Source: Bacillota bacterium
Lineage (GTDB): Bacteria; Bacillota; Clostridia; DSM-8532
Assembly (NCBI GenBank): GCA_023443745.1
Contig: JAEZTB010000042.1
Location: forward strand, 372,001 to 436,000
Direction: 5' to 3'
Length of the DNA: 64,000 bases
Under the pieces are notes generated by a model that was not told the origin of the DNA, ran no database searches, and saw only the letters and a program-made list of their open reading frames with translations. Below, piece after piece: positions 17,015-24,766 of this stretch (its first letter is position 1; every line of letters begins with the position of its first letter). Both the position numbers and the translations under genes were made by a program.

Positions 17015-18394
17015 TTACCTTTCTTTTTTAATGGAATATGGTTTTATAAGTAAAGCCTCGCCCTGATCAACAGAGATTTCAATCCGAGAATTGCTGACCG
17101 CCCTATTGTTGATCATGCATTGCAAGCCTTGGGGGGTAATCCTGTAAATATCCACAGAAGCCACATCCGACCAGCTTTGCGGGAGTTTCCATTCATAACC
17201 ACTGTAGCCTTTCAGGCTAAATACTGCTATTTCCCTGTCTTTTCTCCATAGCAACGGAATAAATACATTATCATCTATACGGAGAATAACTCCGTTTTGC
17301 TCTATGACCTTCTTGTCCAGACATGCTGTTAGTCCATGGGAGTAAAACACTTTTGAATTAAATAAATTTTTATTAATGGAGAGCCTTTGATGGCAATTCA
17401 AATAATACCATGGAAGGGTTTTCAAGCAGAAATCTTCAATGAAGCCCTTTTCCCAGTCTCCTTTGGCAAAATGATCCTCGCCGTGCATGTTTTGACCGAA
17501 AAGGATGCTCAGCTTTTTGTCGCCAGGTAAATCTTTATTTATCTGACCTCCGCAAAACAACTCTGCAGGCCTATTCATATAACTTTTCTGAGATTGGTTA
17601 AACCACCAGGCCATAGGCATAAGCCCTATCAGATCATCTGTTTTATTCTCTCTGAATATAAACTCACCGGTTACATCAATACCTTTTTCCCTCCAATAGC
17701 GGATAATCTTTCTTCTGTACTCCTGTTCAACGATGACCGGAACGCCATGGCCTTCGCTGGGTCTGCAAAAGAAAGCATCGATATGGACAGTCCCTGCCTT
17801 TTCAAGGGGCAGCATGGAAATGAGGGCATCAATTCTCTTTACAGCGAAGCCCTTTTCCCATTCATTTTTATAAAAAACCTGATACGCAGTTTTATTATTC
17901 CATGTTCCGATATCCTTAAAAGATCCATCCTCCTTTTTGGAAATTAAATCATGAGCCGTATATGTATCCCACAACGGGCTATCCCGATAAGCATCAGTCA
18001 TGTTGATATGTAAGCTTACCGTGGTGTTGTATTGATAAGCCTCTTCCATAAGCCATTTGAGGCTGTCCGCCGCAGTCTCGTCGCAATCGCGTTTCAGCCT
18101 GTGATTTACCTCAAACCAGGCGGGGTATTTGTCATCATGCCCATTATATTGCCATCCCACCAGATATATAATTTTAGGTATGCCCAGAGTCATAGCATCC
18201 GTTTTTTTAATTTTTTCGAGAGTCTGGTCAAAGCTGTTGAAAATCTTTGAGCCGCCTTTCCCATCAGGCACCGAAATAGGCATTTTCATTACAAGAGTTT
18301 TTGAATAATCGTGTCTGAACGGACGCTCAGGTTTTTTTGTTACGGTCCAATCATAGAAATCTCCCGATATGTCCCTCCATTGCTTATCACACAT
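17015..18394 (-). CDS. GH101-like endo-alpha-N-acetylgalactosaminidase barrel protein
   Basis: This encodes about 460 residues comprising essentially one barrel plus a short beta tail. IYLVGWQYNGHDDKYPAWFEV (about 78-98) resembles the GH101 substrate-binding strand. VHIDAFF supplies a candidate nucleophile, Asp207, and DVTGEF a candidate acid/base, Glu245, 38 residues later, a spacing close to characterised GH101 enzymes. GH101 releases core-1 O-glycans from Ser/Thr. Known members are very large secreted proteins; this one is short and has no signal peptide, so an exo-like or glycopeptide activity is more plausible. GGAGG lies 7 bases before a TTG (18397) and 10 before the ATG (18394). The gene is next to a URO-D-like gene. 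Confidence 0.68.
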   Translation of the reverse strand: MCDKQWRDISGDFYDWTVTKKPERPFRHDYSKTLVMKMPISVPDGKGGSKIFNSFDQTLEKIKKTDAMTLGIPKIIYLVGWQYNGHDDKYPAWFEVNHRLKRDCDETAADSLKWLMEEAYQYNTTVSLHINMTDAYRDSPLWDTYTAHDLISKKEDGSFKDIGTWNNKTAYQVFYKNEWEKGFAVKRIDALISMLPLEKAGTVHIDAFFCRPSEGHGVPVIVEQEYRRKIIRYWREKGIDVTGEFIFRENKTDDLIGLMPMAWWFNQSQKSYMNRPAELFCGGQINKDLPGDKKLSILFGQNMHGEDHFAKGDWEKGFIEDFCLKTLPWYYLNCHQRLSINKNLFNSKVFYSHGLTACLDKKVIEQNGVILRIDDNVFIPLLWRKDREIAVFSLKGYSGYEWKLPQSWSDVASVDIYRITPQGLQCMINNRAVSNSRIEISVDQGEALLIKPYSIKKER

Positions 18395-18430
18395 CAATAC
18401 GGAACCTCCATTACTTTTGACTGTCGAACT

Positions 18431-19693
18431 TTATCTCCAATGCTTTTCAATCAATTCTCTTAAAATTTGAACGGCTCTTCTTGGCTTTTCTATATTTCCT
18501 CCCAGGGTATAAACATCCCGGAAGCTGAATTCGAGCTTGCAGCCTCTTGCACAATGAATTGTTTTTAACAGGTGTTCGTTGAATGCAGCTTCATCAAGCT
18601 CTTTACCCACACCGACAAAATTAGGGCTGGGTTTTCTATGATAAATAACGGTACTGTTTTTTAAGGCCTGCCCCATATATTCCTCATTACACCAGGGAGA
18701 AATTGAAACCTTTCTTAAGTTGGGAAGCCTGCACAGATATTTTTCCCATATTCCATGAACAGGCTCGCAGCAACCATAGGAAAGCAGTCCAAAACTCTTT
18801 GCAACTTCGTTGTAATAAGGAAAAAAGAACTCTCCAAACATGTCAGGAGAGATGCTGACAGTCTCCTGGGAGTCCATAAAACCCCAGACATCGGTAGTTC
18901 GAACCCCTTTTTCTTGGCTGAAGTCCGGCTTTGGAAGATCGTTGGTAAAGCCAAAGGTTCCATTTCCGACAAACGAATTGCCGTTATTAAGAACAAGTAG
19001 CTTCTCCTTTTCCATCCATTTAAATAAGCTAATATAATCCTTACTCATCCGGTCTATCATCCAATGAAATTCATCGGGGTAATCCACCATAGCGTAAATC
19101 ATGGTTTCCATCCCCATAAAGTGGACTATTTTTTGTGAAAGACATGCTGTTAGGGCGCTCATGTTTAATCGGACAAGCAAAATATCTCCGAATATGTCCT
19201 CGACAAAAGCTTTCCATTTTAATGTTCTTTCTCTGTCCACAGAAAAAACGCTTGGTTTTATTAAGTGCCTGTCATCATGCAAATCACTGACGGGATGCAC
19301 AAAACGATGCCCAATCTGCCTGTTCATGCCATCTTTGGAGTATTCCTGCTTTACTTCAAGATCGAATAATTGAAAATGAATATCCCAGCAGATATCGAAC
19401 CAGGGTGATACAATTCTGTCATCACCGATCATTTCATGATTCAGGATTGCTTTGTATATCCGTTTTTCAATTGCTCTGGCTGCTTCCGACGTGCACTTCA
19501 AATCAGGGATAATTTCGTTTTCAAAGGTTTCTGTTTCAAAGTGTATCATGGGCACTTCACCTTTCAGGTCATTGTGCTCATACCACTTTTTTTCTCTTTC
19601 CTTCATAATGGGAAGCTGCGAATACTCAAGCTGTTTTTTTGCCAACTCCCTAAGAAAGGTTTTTTCTTCTTTTTCAATAACCCATGAATTCAT
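18431..19693 (-). CDS. Uroporphyrinogen decarboxylase (URO-D) superfamily protein of glycan loci
   Basis: This encodes 420 residues from the ATG at 19693, preceded by CGGGAG; an upstream ATG at 19699 overlaps that site. The C-terminal half shows URO-D superfamily features: VRLNMSALTACLSQKIVHFMGMETM, WGFMDSQETVSISPDMFGEFFFPYYNEVAKSFGLLSYGCCEPVHG and KVSISPWCNEE. The Cys-Cys and His residues could bind zinc or a corrinoid, as in methyltransferases of this superfamily. It is not the heme enzyme: it lacks heme-pathway neighbours and has an added N-terminal region. Relatives are frequent and uncharacterised in sugar-utilisation clusters. No function is assigned. Confidence 0.75.
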   Translation of the reverse strand: MNSWVIEKEEKTFLRELAKKQLEYSQLPIMKEREKKWYEHNDLKGEVPMIHFETETFENEIIPDLKCTSEAARAIEKRIYKAILNHEMIGDDRIVSPWFDICWDIHFQLFDLEVKQEYSKDGMNRQIGHRFVHPVSDLHDDRHLIKPSVFSVDRERTLKWKAFVEDIFGDILLVRLNMSALTACLSQKIVHFMGMETMIYAMVDYPDEFHWMIDRMSKDYISLFKWMEKEKLLVLNNGNSFVGNGTFGFTNDLPKPDFSQEKGVRTTDVWGFMDSQETVSISPDMFGEFFFPYYNEVAKSFGLLSYGCCEPVHGIWEKYLCRLPNLRKVSISPWCNEEYMGQALKNSTVIYHRKPSPNFVGVGKELDEAAFNEHLLKTIHCARGCKLEFSFRDVYTLGGNIEKPRRAVQILRELIEKHWR

Positions 19694-19809
19694 CTGCATT
19701 CTCCCGTTTTAATATATTTATCGCTCTCTATAGATAACAGATAAAACAAGCATCAGCCAGACCTTTGGCTTCTGACATTTTAAGAATTTTTCATGAATCA
19801 TATTGTAGT

Positions 19810-19815
19810 ATTATA
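19810..19815 (-). promoter_or_regulatory. Candidate -10 element for the URO-D/GH101-like unit
   Basis: TATAAT on the minus strand in the 193-base gap between the AraC gene and the URO-D-like gene, with no convincing -35. The neighbouring AraC-type regulator may activate it. Nothing else is recognised in this gap. Confidence 0.35.
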
Positions 19816-19886
19816 TAGACAACATTAACATTTTTCTATATGCAATAATTTACCTTTCTTAACCCTTTTTTATATAGCAGGTTTCT

Positions 19887-20660
19887 CTACTTCTTCCCAA
19901 AACGGCTTGGCGGCAATCCGTATTTTTTACGGAATACACTGTTAAATGTGCGAATGCTCGGAAAACCTGAAATGAATGCAATCTCGGTAATATTATACCG
20001 ATTTTGCATTATTAAATTGGCTGCATAACTTACCCGGTAATTGTTAAGATACCTGCTAAATGAACCCTTCAAAGTAGTCGAAATGTATCGGGACAAATAA
20101 TAATAATTATAACCCAAGGCTTTTGAAAGTGTTCTTAGCGAAATGTCTTCCGTAAAATGGTTTTGAACATACTGTATAATTTGAAAAATGAGGGTCTCAC
20201 TGGTCTTTTTAGCTTCAATTAATTTCGACTGCTTGAAAAAATCACCGCATATCAGATAAAGTATGCCTTTAAGAGACAATACATCCCATGTTTTGTGTTC
20301 AGAAAAAAGCGACACAAGCTCTTCTATTCTATTCCTTTCCAATGCAAAGCACGGTGATACGGGAATTTTCCCTTCCAATTTACGGATGAAAACCGGTACC
20401 AGGTCTGGAGAAAAAACTAATGCAACCATCTTTGAATGCTCATTGGTAGCATACGAATGAATTTGATTAGATAAAAATAATGCACCTTCATCAGGCTTTA
20501 TGGAAAAGGGCACCCCATTTAAGCCAACAGTAAGCTCTCCTTCAGTAACGATGGTCAGCTCAAGGCATCGATGCATGTGCTCCGGAAACGAGAAATCTTC
20601 ATGTTCGCTGTATTCAGCATATGTTTGATCTCCAAAACGCTCGGATTCATAGGCAACCAT
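19887..20660 (-). CDS. AraC-family transcriptional regulator with cupin sensor domain
   Basis: This encodes 257 residues from the ATG at 20660 (AAGGA eight bases upstream); a TTG at 20702 is an alternative. The N-terminal half is a cupin-type sugar-binding fold (EDFSFPEHMHRCLELTIVTEGEL, then DEGALFLSNQIHSY). The C-terminal half has two helix-turn-helix motifs: ISLRTLSKALGYNYYYLSRYI and ITEIAFISGFPSIRTFNSVFRKKYG, ending PPSRF. It is transcribed divergently from the short GH29 gene with a 128-base gap and probably controls both that gene and the URO-D/GH101-like unit. Confidence 0.9.
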   Translation of the reverse strand: MVAYESERFGDQTYAEYSEHEDFSFPEHMHRCLELTIVTEGELTVGLNGVPFSIKPDEGALFLSNQIHSYATNEHSKMVALVFSPDLVPVFIRKLEGKIPVSPCFALERNRIEELVSLFSEHKTWDVLSLKGILYLICGDFFKQSKLIEAKKTSETLIFQIIQYVQNHFTEDISLRTLSKALGYNYYYLSRYISTTLKGSFSRYLNNYRVSYAANLIMQNRYNITEIAFISGFPSIRTFNSVFRKKYGLPPSRFGKK

Positions 20661-20732
20661 GTTTTTATTCCTTAAAGTCAAATTTATACCATTATTGTAC
20701 AATTATTTTCTTTCCATCTCAACGCGCATCAC

Positions 20733-20738
20733 TATAAT
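20733..20738 (+). promoter_or_regulatory. Candidate -10 element for the short GH29 gene
   Basis: TATAAT lies about 50 bases before the GH29 ATG at 20789. A weak TTTCCA sits 16 bases further upstream. The arrangement, within the divergent araC-GH29 gap, suggests activator dependence. Confidence 0.4.
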
Positions 20739-20788
20739 AATGTCTAGAAATACAAATCTTATTTTCATTGGAAAGGTTAGGTAGCTTT

Positions 20789-21796
20789 ATGAGTGAACCA
20801 TTAATAACACAGCTTCCTTCACTTAACCCAAACGAATACCAAAAAAGACAAATGGCACGCAAATTCGGTATGTTTCTACATTTCGGAGTCAATACATTCG
20901 GAAACGTAGAATGGTCTGACGGAGGTATTCAAGCTTTATCCTATCAGCCAAGTGAAATCGATGCTGATCAATGGGTAAGGACAGCCTATGAAGCCGGAAT
21001 GAATTATGTTATTCTGATAACCAAGCATCATGATGGCTTTTGTCTTTGGGATACAGCCCATACCAAGTATTCAGTCACGTATTCAGGAAATATCACAGAT
21101 GTCGTCGAAGCCGTATCAAAAGCATGTAAAAAATATGGTCTTGATTTAGGTCTTTATTATTCCCTCTGGGATCGTTCTTCTCCGGAATATAAAAGAAATT
21201 TTGAAGGAGAATACATCCCTTACATGCTCAATCAAATAACAGAATTGATGGATGGCCGTTACGGAGAAATTGTCGAGCTCTGGCTGGATGGTGCTTGGGA
21301 CAAACCAAGAAAACAATGGAGGCTCGATCTGGTTTACGATAAGGTAAAGCGGCTTCAACCGGGGTGCCAGATTGGAGTAAATCATACAGTAGGCATAGAC
21401 TCAGACCTCCCCGAATTCCCCGATGAACGGTTTATTCCCAAGAATTATGAGGAATTGGATCCTCTGCGCATGTTCCCTTCCGATTTCAGGCTCTGGGATC
21501 CGCACATGTGTAAAAAGAACGACCCCAAAATTTATACCTTCGAGAATGAAAAATACTATCTTCCTTTTGAAATGACTATCTGCACGCGAGAGGGGTTTAG
21601 CTGGTTTTACTCAAACATCTATGAAAAAAAGCCCTGTTTGGATATTGCAGAGACGGTTGAAAACTGTAAAACCATATTCGAAAACCAAAACATAGCTGTT
21701 ATTAATATGCCCCCTAATACCCAGGGCAAACTGGTTCAAGGCGATATAGACCACTTGATGGAAATCTCAAGGCGATTAGGAATCGCACGTATCTAG
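20789..21796 (+). CDS. Short GH29-type alpha-L-fucosidase
   Basis: This encodes 335 residues from the ATG at 20789, with GGTTAGG upstream; the in-frame TTG at 20768 lacks a ribosome site. The catalytic barrel is intact: KFGMFLHFGVNTFG, LITKHHDGFCLWDT (77-90) and the expected nucleophile Asp167 in ELWLDGAW, with NMPPNTQG near the end. The C-terminal beta-sandwich of typical GH29 enzymes is missing, which matches the short bacterial GH29 group with narrow linkage preference. It is the only rightward enzyme gene in this part, has no signal peptide, and converges on the GH36-like gene with a 51-base gap. Confidence 0.9.
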   Translation: MSEPLITQLPSLNPNEYQKRQMARKFGMFLHFGVNTFGNVEWSDGGIQALSYQPSEIDADQWVRTAYEAGMNYVILITKHHDGFCLWDTAHTKYSVTYSGNITDVVEAVSKACKKYGLDLGLYYSLWDRSSPEYKRNFEGEYIPYMLNQITELMDGRYGEIVELWLDGAWDKPRKQWRLDLVYDKVKRLQPGCQIGVNHTVGIDSDLPEFPDERFIPKNYEELDPLRMFPSDFRLWDPHMCKKNDPKIYTFENEKYYLPFEMTICTREGFSWFYSNIYEKKPCLDIAETVENCKTIFENQNIAVINMPPNTQGKLVQGDIDHLMEISRRLGIARI

Positions 21797-21847
21797 GCAA
21801 CAAAAATACAGCGTTATCGCATGGTTATTGAGCAGTTTAAGGGATCC

Positions 21848-24748
21848 CTATCGCACTGCAATCAGACAGCCTGTTATTTCAGGCCGGCAATTCCACTCAT
21901 TTTCAGAGCTTTCGGGCCCAAACCAAGCCAGCTTGGCTGTAAGTCGTTTACCCGCCATTTCATTGGTCAGAGCAAGCCTGAAGGTAAAAGCATTAGCGAT
22001 AAAATCGTCACCCTGGGACTCCCAGGGATGGAATGGGAAGATGGGGCTTGCCTCTGTTATATACCATATGGCACCATCTTCTGATTCTACCCATGCTACT
22101 GCATTTTCTCTTCTTGCAGGTATTCCGGTGTTATCGGGAAAACGGATAATATAAGCCAGATAGCGGCCTTCCCATACCTCATCAACGTAAAAACTGTTTG
22201 CATATACCAATAGCGGGCGCCTGGCTGTGAACAGATTGTTCCCATGCCATTCACGGCTATCTATGTTTATAAGCTGTCCATTTCTGCGCTCCAAAATTTT
22301 TATGCCCTGCACAAGAACACCTCGGAAATGGAATCTTATATACCTTACGGGCTCAGGCAGATTAATAAATTCCGCTATCAGCTTATCCGGAAACTCCCCG
22401 TCCATAAATGCATTTCTGACATAATATACGTTTGCCTTGGATTTAAACCAAGCAAGACCGTCCCCGGAGGCCTCAAAAAGGATGGGTTCCTCAAGCTTTC
22501 GGCCCTTTTCGGACTCAGGTACCGGCCCGTTCCACATGTGGGAAAGCTTCACTTCAATTTTTTCAACCTTGTAATGCCCTTCAAGGTCCAGCCTCCATAT
22601 ATTTGCGGTCTTCCTGTACCAGGGAGCATCCCCCCAGGCAGTGGCAGGATCATTATCCCAGGCGTTTTCAGCTATACCGCAGCATTCATAGCGCAGCTTG
22701 TCAAACAAAAATCTCCTGCATTCATTGACTTCCTCATGTTTGGATTGTGCAAGCCGCCTAATCTGTTGATACTCTATTGGATTGCTGCTGATGGTAAATC
22801 TGGCTTTCTCGGCATATTGAATGTCTGTTGGGCTGCATTGGCTTTCTGAAAATTGTCCGAGATTTACAATAGCCTTATCCATTCTATCAGCCCTATGGGT
22901 CATGACTTTTCCGGCTGAAGGGATATAGCCTTTATAGTAGAAAGGATCAAACGGAAGAACCTCAATCAGGCATACACTCAAAGGACCAAGCATAACCTGA
23001 ATGCTCTCATCTTTTTTCGCCCTCCAAATATTTTCATTTTCGGGGAGAGGATAATGCCTTATGATGGCAAATTCTTCATTTTGACTTTCAATGCCAATAT
23101 CATGACCGATTGTGATCTGCCTGTTTACAACCTCCCAGGAATCATTAATCATGCAGATTATGCTCTGATTGCCGTTGGTATGTATGAAATCACCGGTTTC
23201 TTCTATATACCTTGTATTCGCTAAAATATTCCGTTTTTCATCCGCATGCTTCATGAGCCTTCCCAATTCAGGATATTCCGAATCAGGCAGAAGAAATAGT
23301 GCTCCATATATTTCAGGCGACAACATCAGGGCACGCCCGAAGGCTTGCACCACCAATTCCTCTCTCCAGCCCTCATGCAGACCGTTCAAGCATACACCAT
23401 GGTCTTCCAGAAGCTGACTGTAGGCTCCGTAATACACAGGCTTTCCCCGACCATATGAGGCATGTCTGGTAAAAAGCCTTGGTTTAGTCGAGTTGTAGAG
23501 CATTATTTCCGGATATCCCTCGACGCCTTCCCAAAGAGTACTGTCAAGTATGGAAAGTATATACGGCGAAAGAGAAACTCTGTGATTTATAACGATTAAA
23601 TCAGGGTTTGCCCGGCGGCATTTTTTTATCAGTTCATTGAGCTTTTCCATTTTTTCTTCATTGGAATACGGATCAGAACCGAGCAAAGGGGAGACACAAA
23701 CATCCAATTTGATGAGATCAATATTCCATTCTTTAATCATATTGACAACGGTATCAACTCTGCTTCTGAAAGCTTGCTCCGTGTCACCGAACCCATCCGG
23801 CCCAAGCCACACCCCAAAAGCCATATTCATTTCCCCAGCCATATCGGTCAATCTCTTCAGTCCGCTTGGATAAAGAGAGTCATGCTGGAGTCTATAGAGG
23901 TCAAAGGTAGTTCCCCAGCGTGTTTCGACAATGCCATCGTCAACTGCGAATATGTCAAAATGTATTCCGTATTCTGTTTTCAGCATTTGCATGAAATTCA
24001 GGACTTTTTCCATATTTTCTTCCGTCAAGCCCTCCGATGCATGGGTAAGCCAGTCGAAATAAAAGCTTGCACGTCTTGTTTCACGACCCCGCAAAGAATT
24101 AATATGAGCGAGAAAAGCCTCGGAAACATGATTCTTCTCGCCTACCCCAATTGAAAAAGGCTTCGACTCAAAAAAATCTCCCGGCCTGATTGATTTGGCG
24201 CTGAATTGTCTGCATAGAATCTGGTTTGAAAAGATTGTGTTCTGTGAAACCGGCCAGTCTATTCCAAGGAAAACATGCCCGCCAATGAATACAGGTTGAG
24301 CATCCATGGAACCGGAAGACGGAATATTGTTCATGCCATCATACAGCACGTTGTGCTCCTGGCCTTTGAGAACAGTGTCGGTTTGAACTTTCCCGCTGAA
24401 CATTATAACATCTTTTATGTAGATGTCTTGAGCTCCGGAGTTATGGACAATCAATTTTGCACTAATAACAAAATCGTTAAGTGTGCAGCGATATTCAACC
24501 CGCATTTGAAATTCCTGCGAATAAAATTCACATAATAACTCTTTGTCCTGCAGCAAGGTAATACCATTGAAGGTCATATCCTTACAATAAAGTATTCTGC
24601 CGCCGTTCTCCCCGATTACAAGAGCAAAAGCTCCATTTACGAATTCAACGGCTTCACCCGATAAAAAGTTCTCAACTCTTTTAACATACACTGAGGTTGA
24701 ATCACAAGCAAAACTTGCTTTTACTTTATTATTCCGAAGAAAAACCAA
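21848..24748 (-). CDS. GH36-like (clan GH-D) glycosidase with C-terminal discoidin/CBM32-like domain
   Basis: This encodes 966 residues. An N-terminal beta-supersandwich (about 1-210) leads into a barrel with ASFYFDWLTH, FDIFAVDDGI, SLYPSGLKRLTD, FGVWLGPDGFG and LIKLDVCVSP, where the Asp is the expected nucleophile of GH27/31/36-type retaining enzymes. After about residue 660 a galactose-binding-like domain contains NAWDNDPATAWGD and WRLDLEGHYKVEKIEV. Family activities include alpha-galactosidase and alpha-N-acetylgalactosaminidase. The start is a TTG with AAGGAAG seven bases upstream. There is no signal peptide. It is the last gene of the lplABC-GH110-GH35-GH36 unit, pointing to alpha-Gal or alpha-GalNAc caps. 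Confidence 0.78.
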   Translation of the reverse strand: MVFLRNNKVKASFACDSTSVYVKRVENFLSGEAVEFVNGAFALVIGENGGRILYCKDMTFNGITLLQDKELLCEFYSQEFQMRVEYRCTLNDFVISAKLIVHNSGAQDIYIKDVIMFSGKVQTDTVLKGQEHNVLYDGMNNIPSSGSMDAQPVFIGGHVFLGIDWPVSQNTIFSNQILCRQFSAKSIRPGDFFESKPFSIGVGEKNHVSEAFLAHINSLRGRETRRASFYFDWLTHASEGLTEENMEKVLNFMQMLKTEYGIHFDIFAVDDGIVETRWGTTFDLYRLQHDSLYPSGLKRLTDMAGEMNMAFGVWLGPDGFGDTEQAFRSRVDTVVNMIKEWNIDLIKLDVCVSPLLGSDPYSNEEKMEKLNELIKKCRRANPDLIVINHRVSLSPYILSILDSTLWEGVEGYPEIMLYNSTKPRLFTRHASYGRGKPVYYGAYSQLLEDHGVCLNGLHEGWREELVVQAFGRALMLSPEIYGALFLLPDSEYPELGRLMKHADEKRNILANTRYIEETGDFIHTNGNQSIICMINDSWEVVNRQITIGHDIGIESQNEEFAIIRHYPLPENENIWRAKKDESIQVMLGPLSVCLIEVLPFDPFYYKGYIPSAGKVMTHRADRMDKAIVNLGQFSESQCSPTDIQYAEKARFTISSNPIEYQQIRRLAQSKHEEVNECRRFLFDKLRYECCGIAENAWDNDPATAWGDAPWYRKTANIWRLDLEGHYKVEKIEVKLSHMWNGPVPESEKGRKLEEPILFEASGDGLAWFKSKANVYYVRNAFMDGEFPDKLIAEFINLPEPVRYIRFHFRGVLVQGIKILERRNGQLINIDSREWHGNNLFTARRPLLVYANSFYVDEVWEGRYLAYIIRFPDNTGIPARRENAVAWVESEDGAIWYITEASPIFPFHPWESQGDDFIANAFTFRLALTNEMAGKRLTAKLAWFGPESSENEWNCRPEITGCLIAVR

Positions 24749-24766
24749 TTGATCACTTCCTTAAGC

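Noticed and set aside
18431..19693. Heme-pathway uroporphyrinogen decarboxylase
   Set aside because: Superfamily features are present but the N-terminal region and the neighbours differ; it is placed in a glycan locus.
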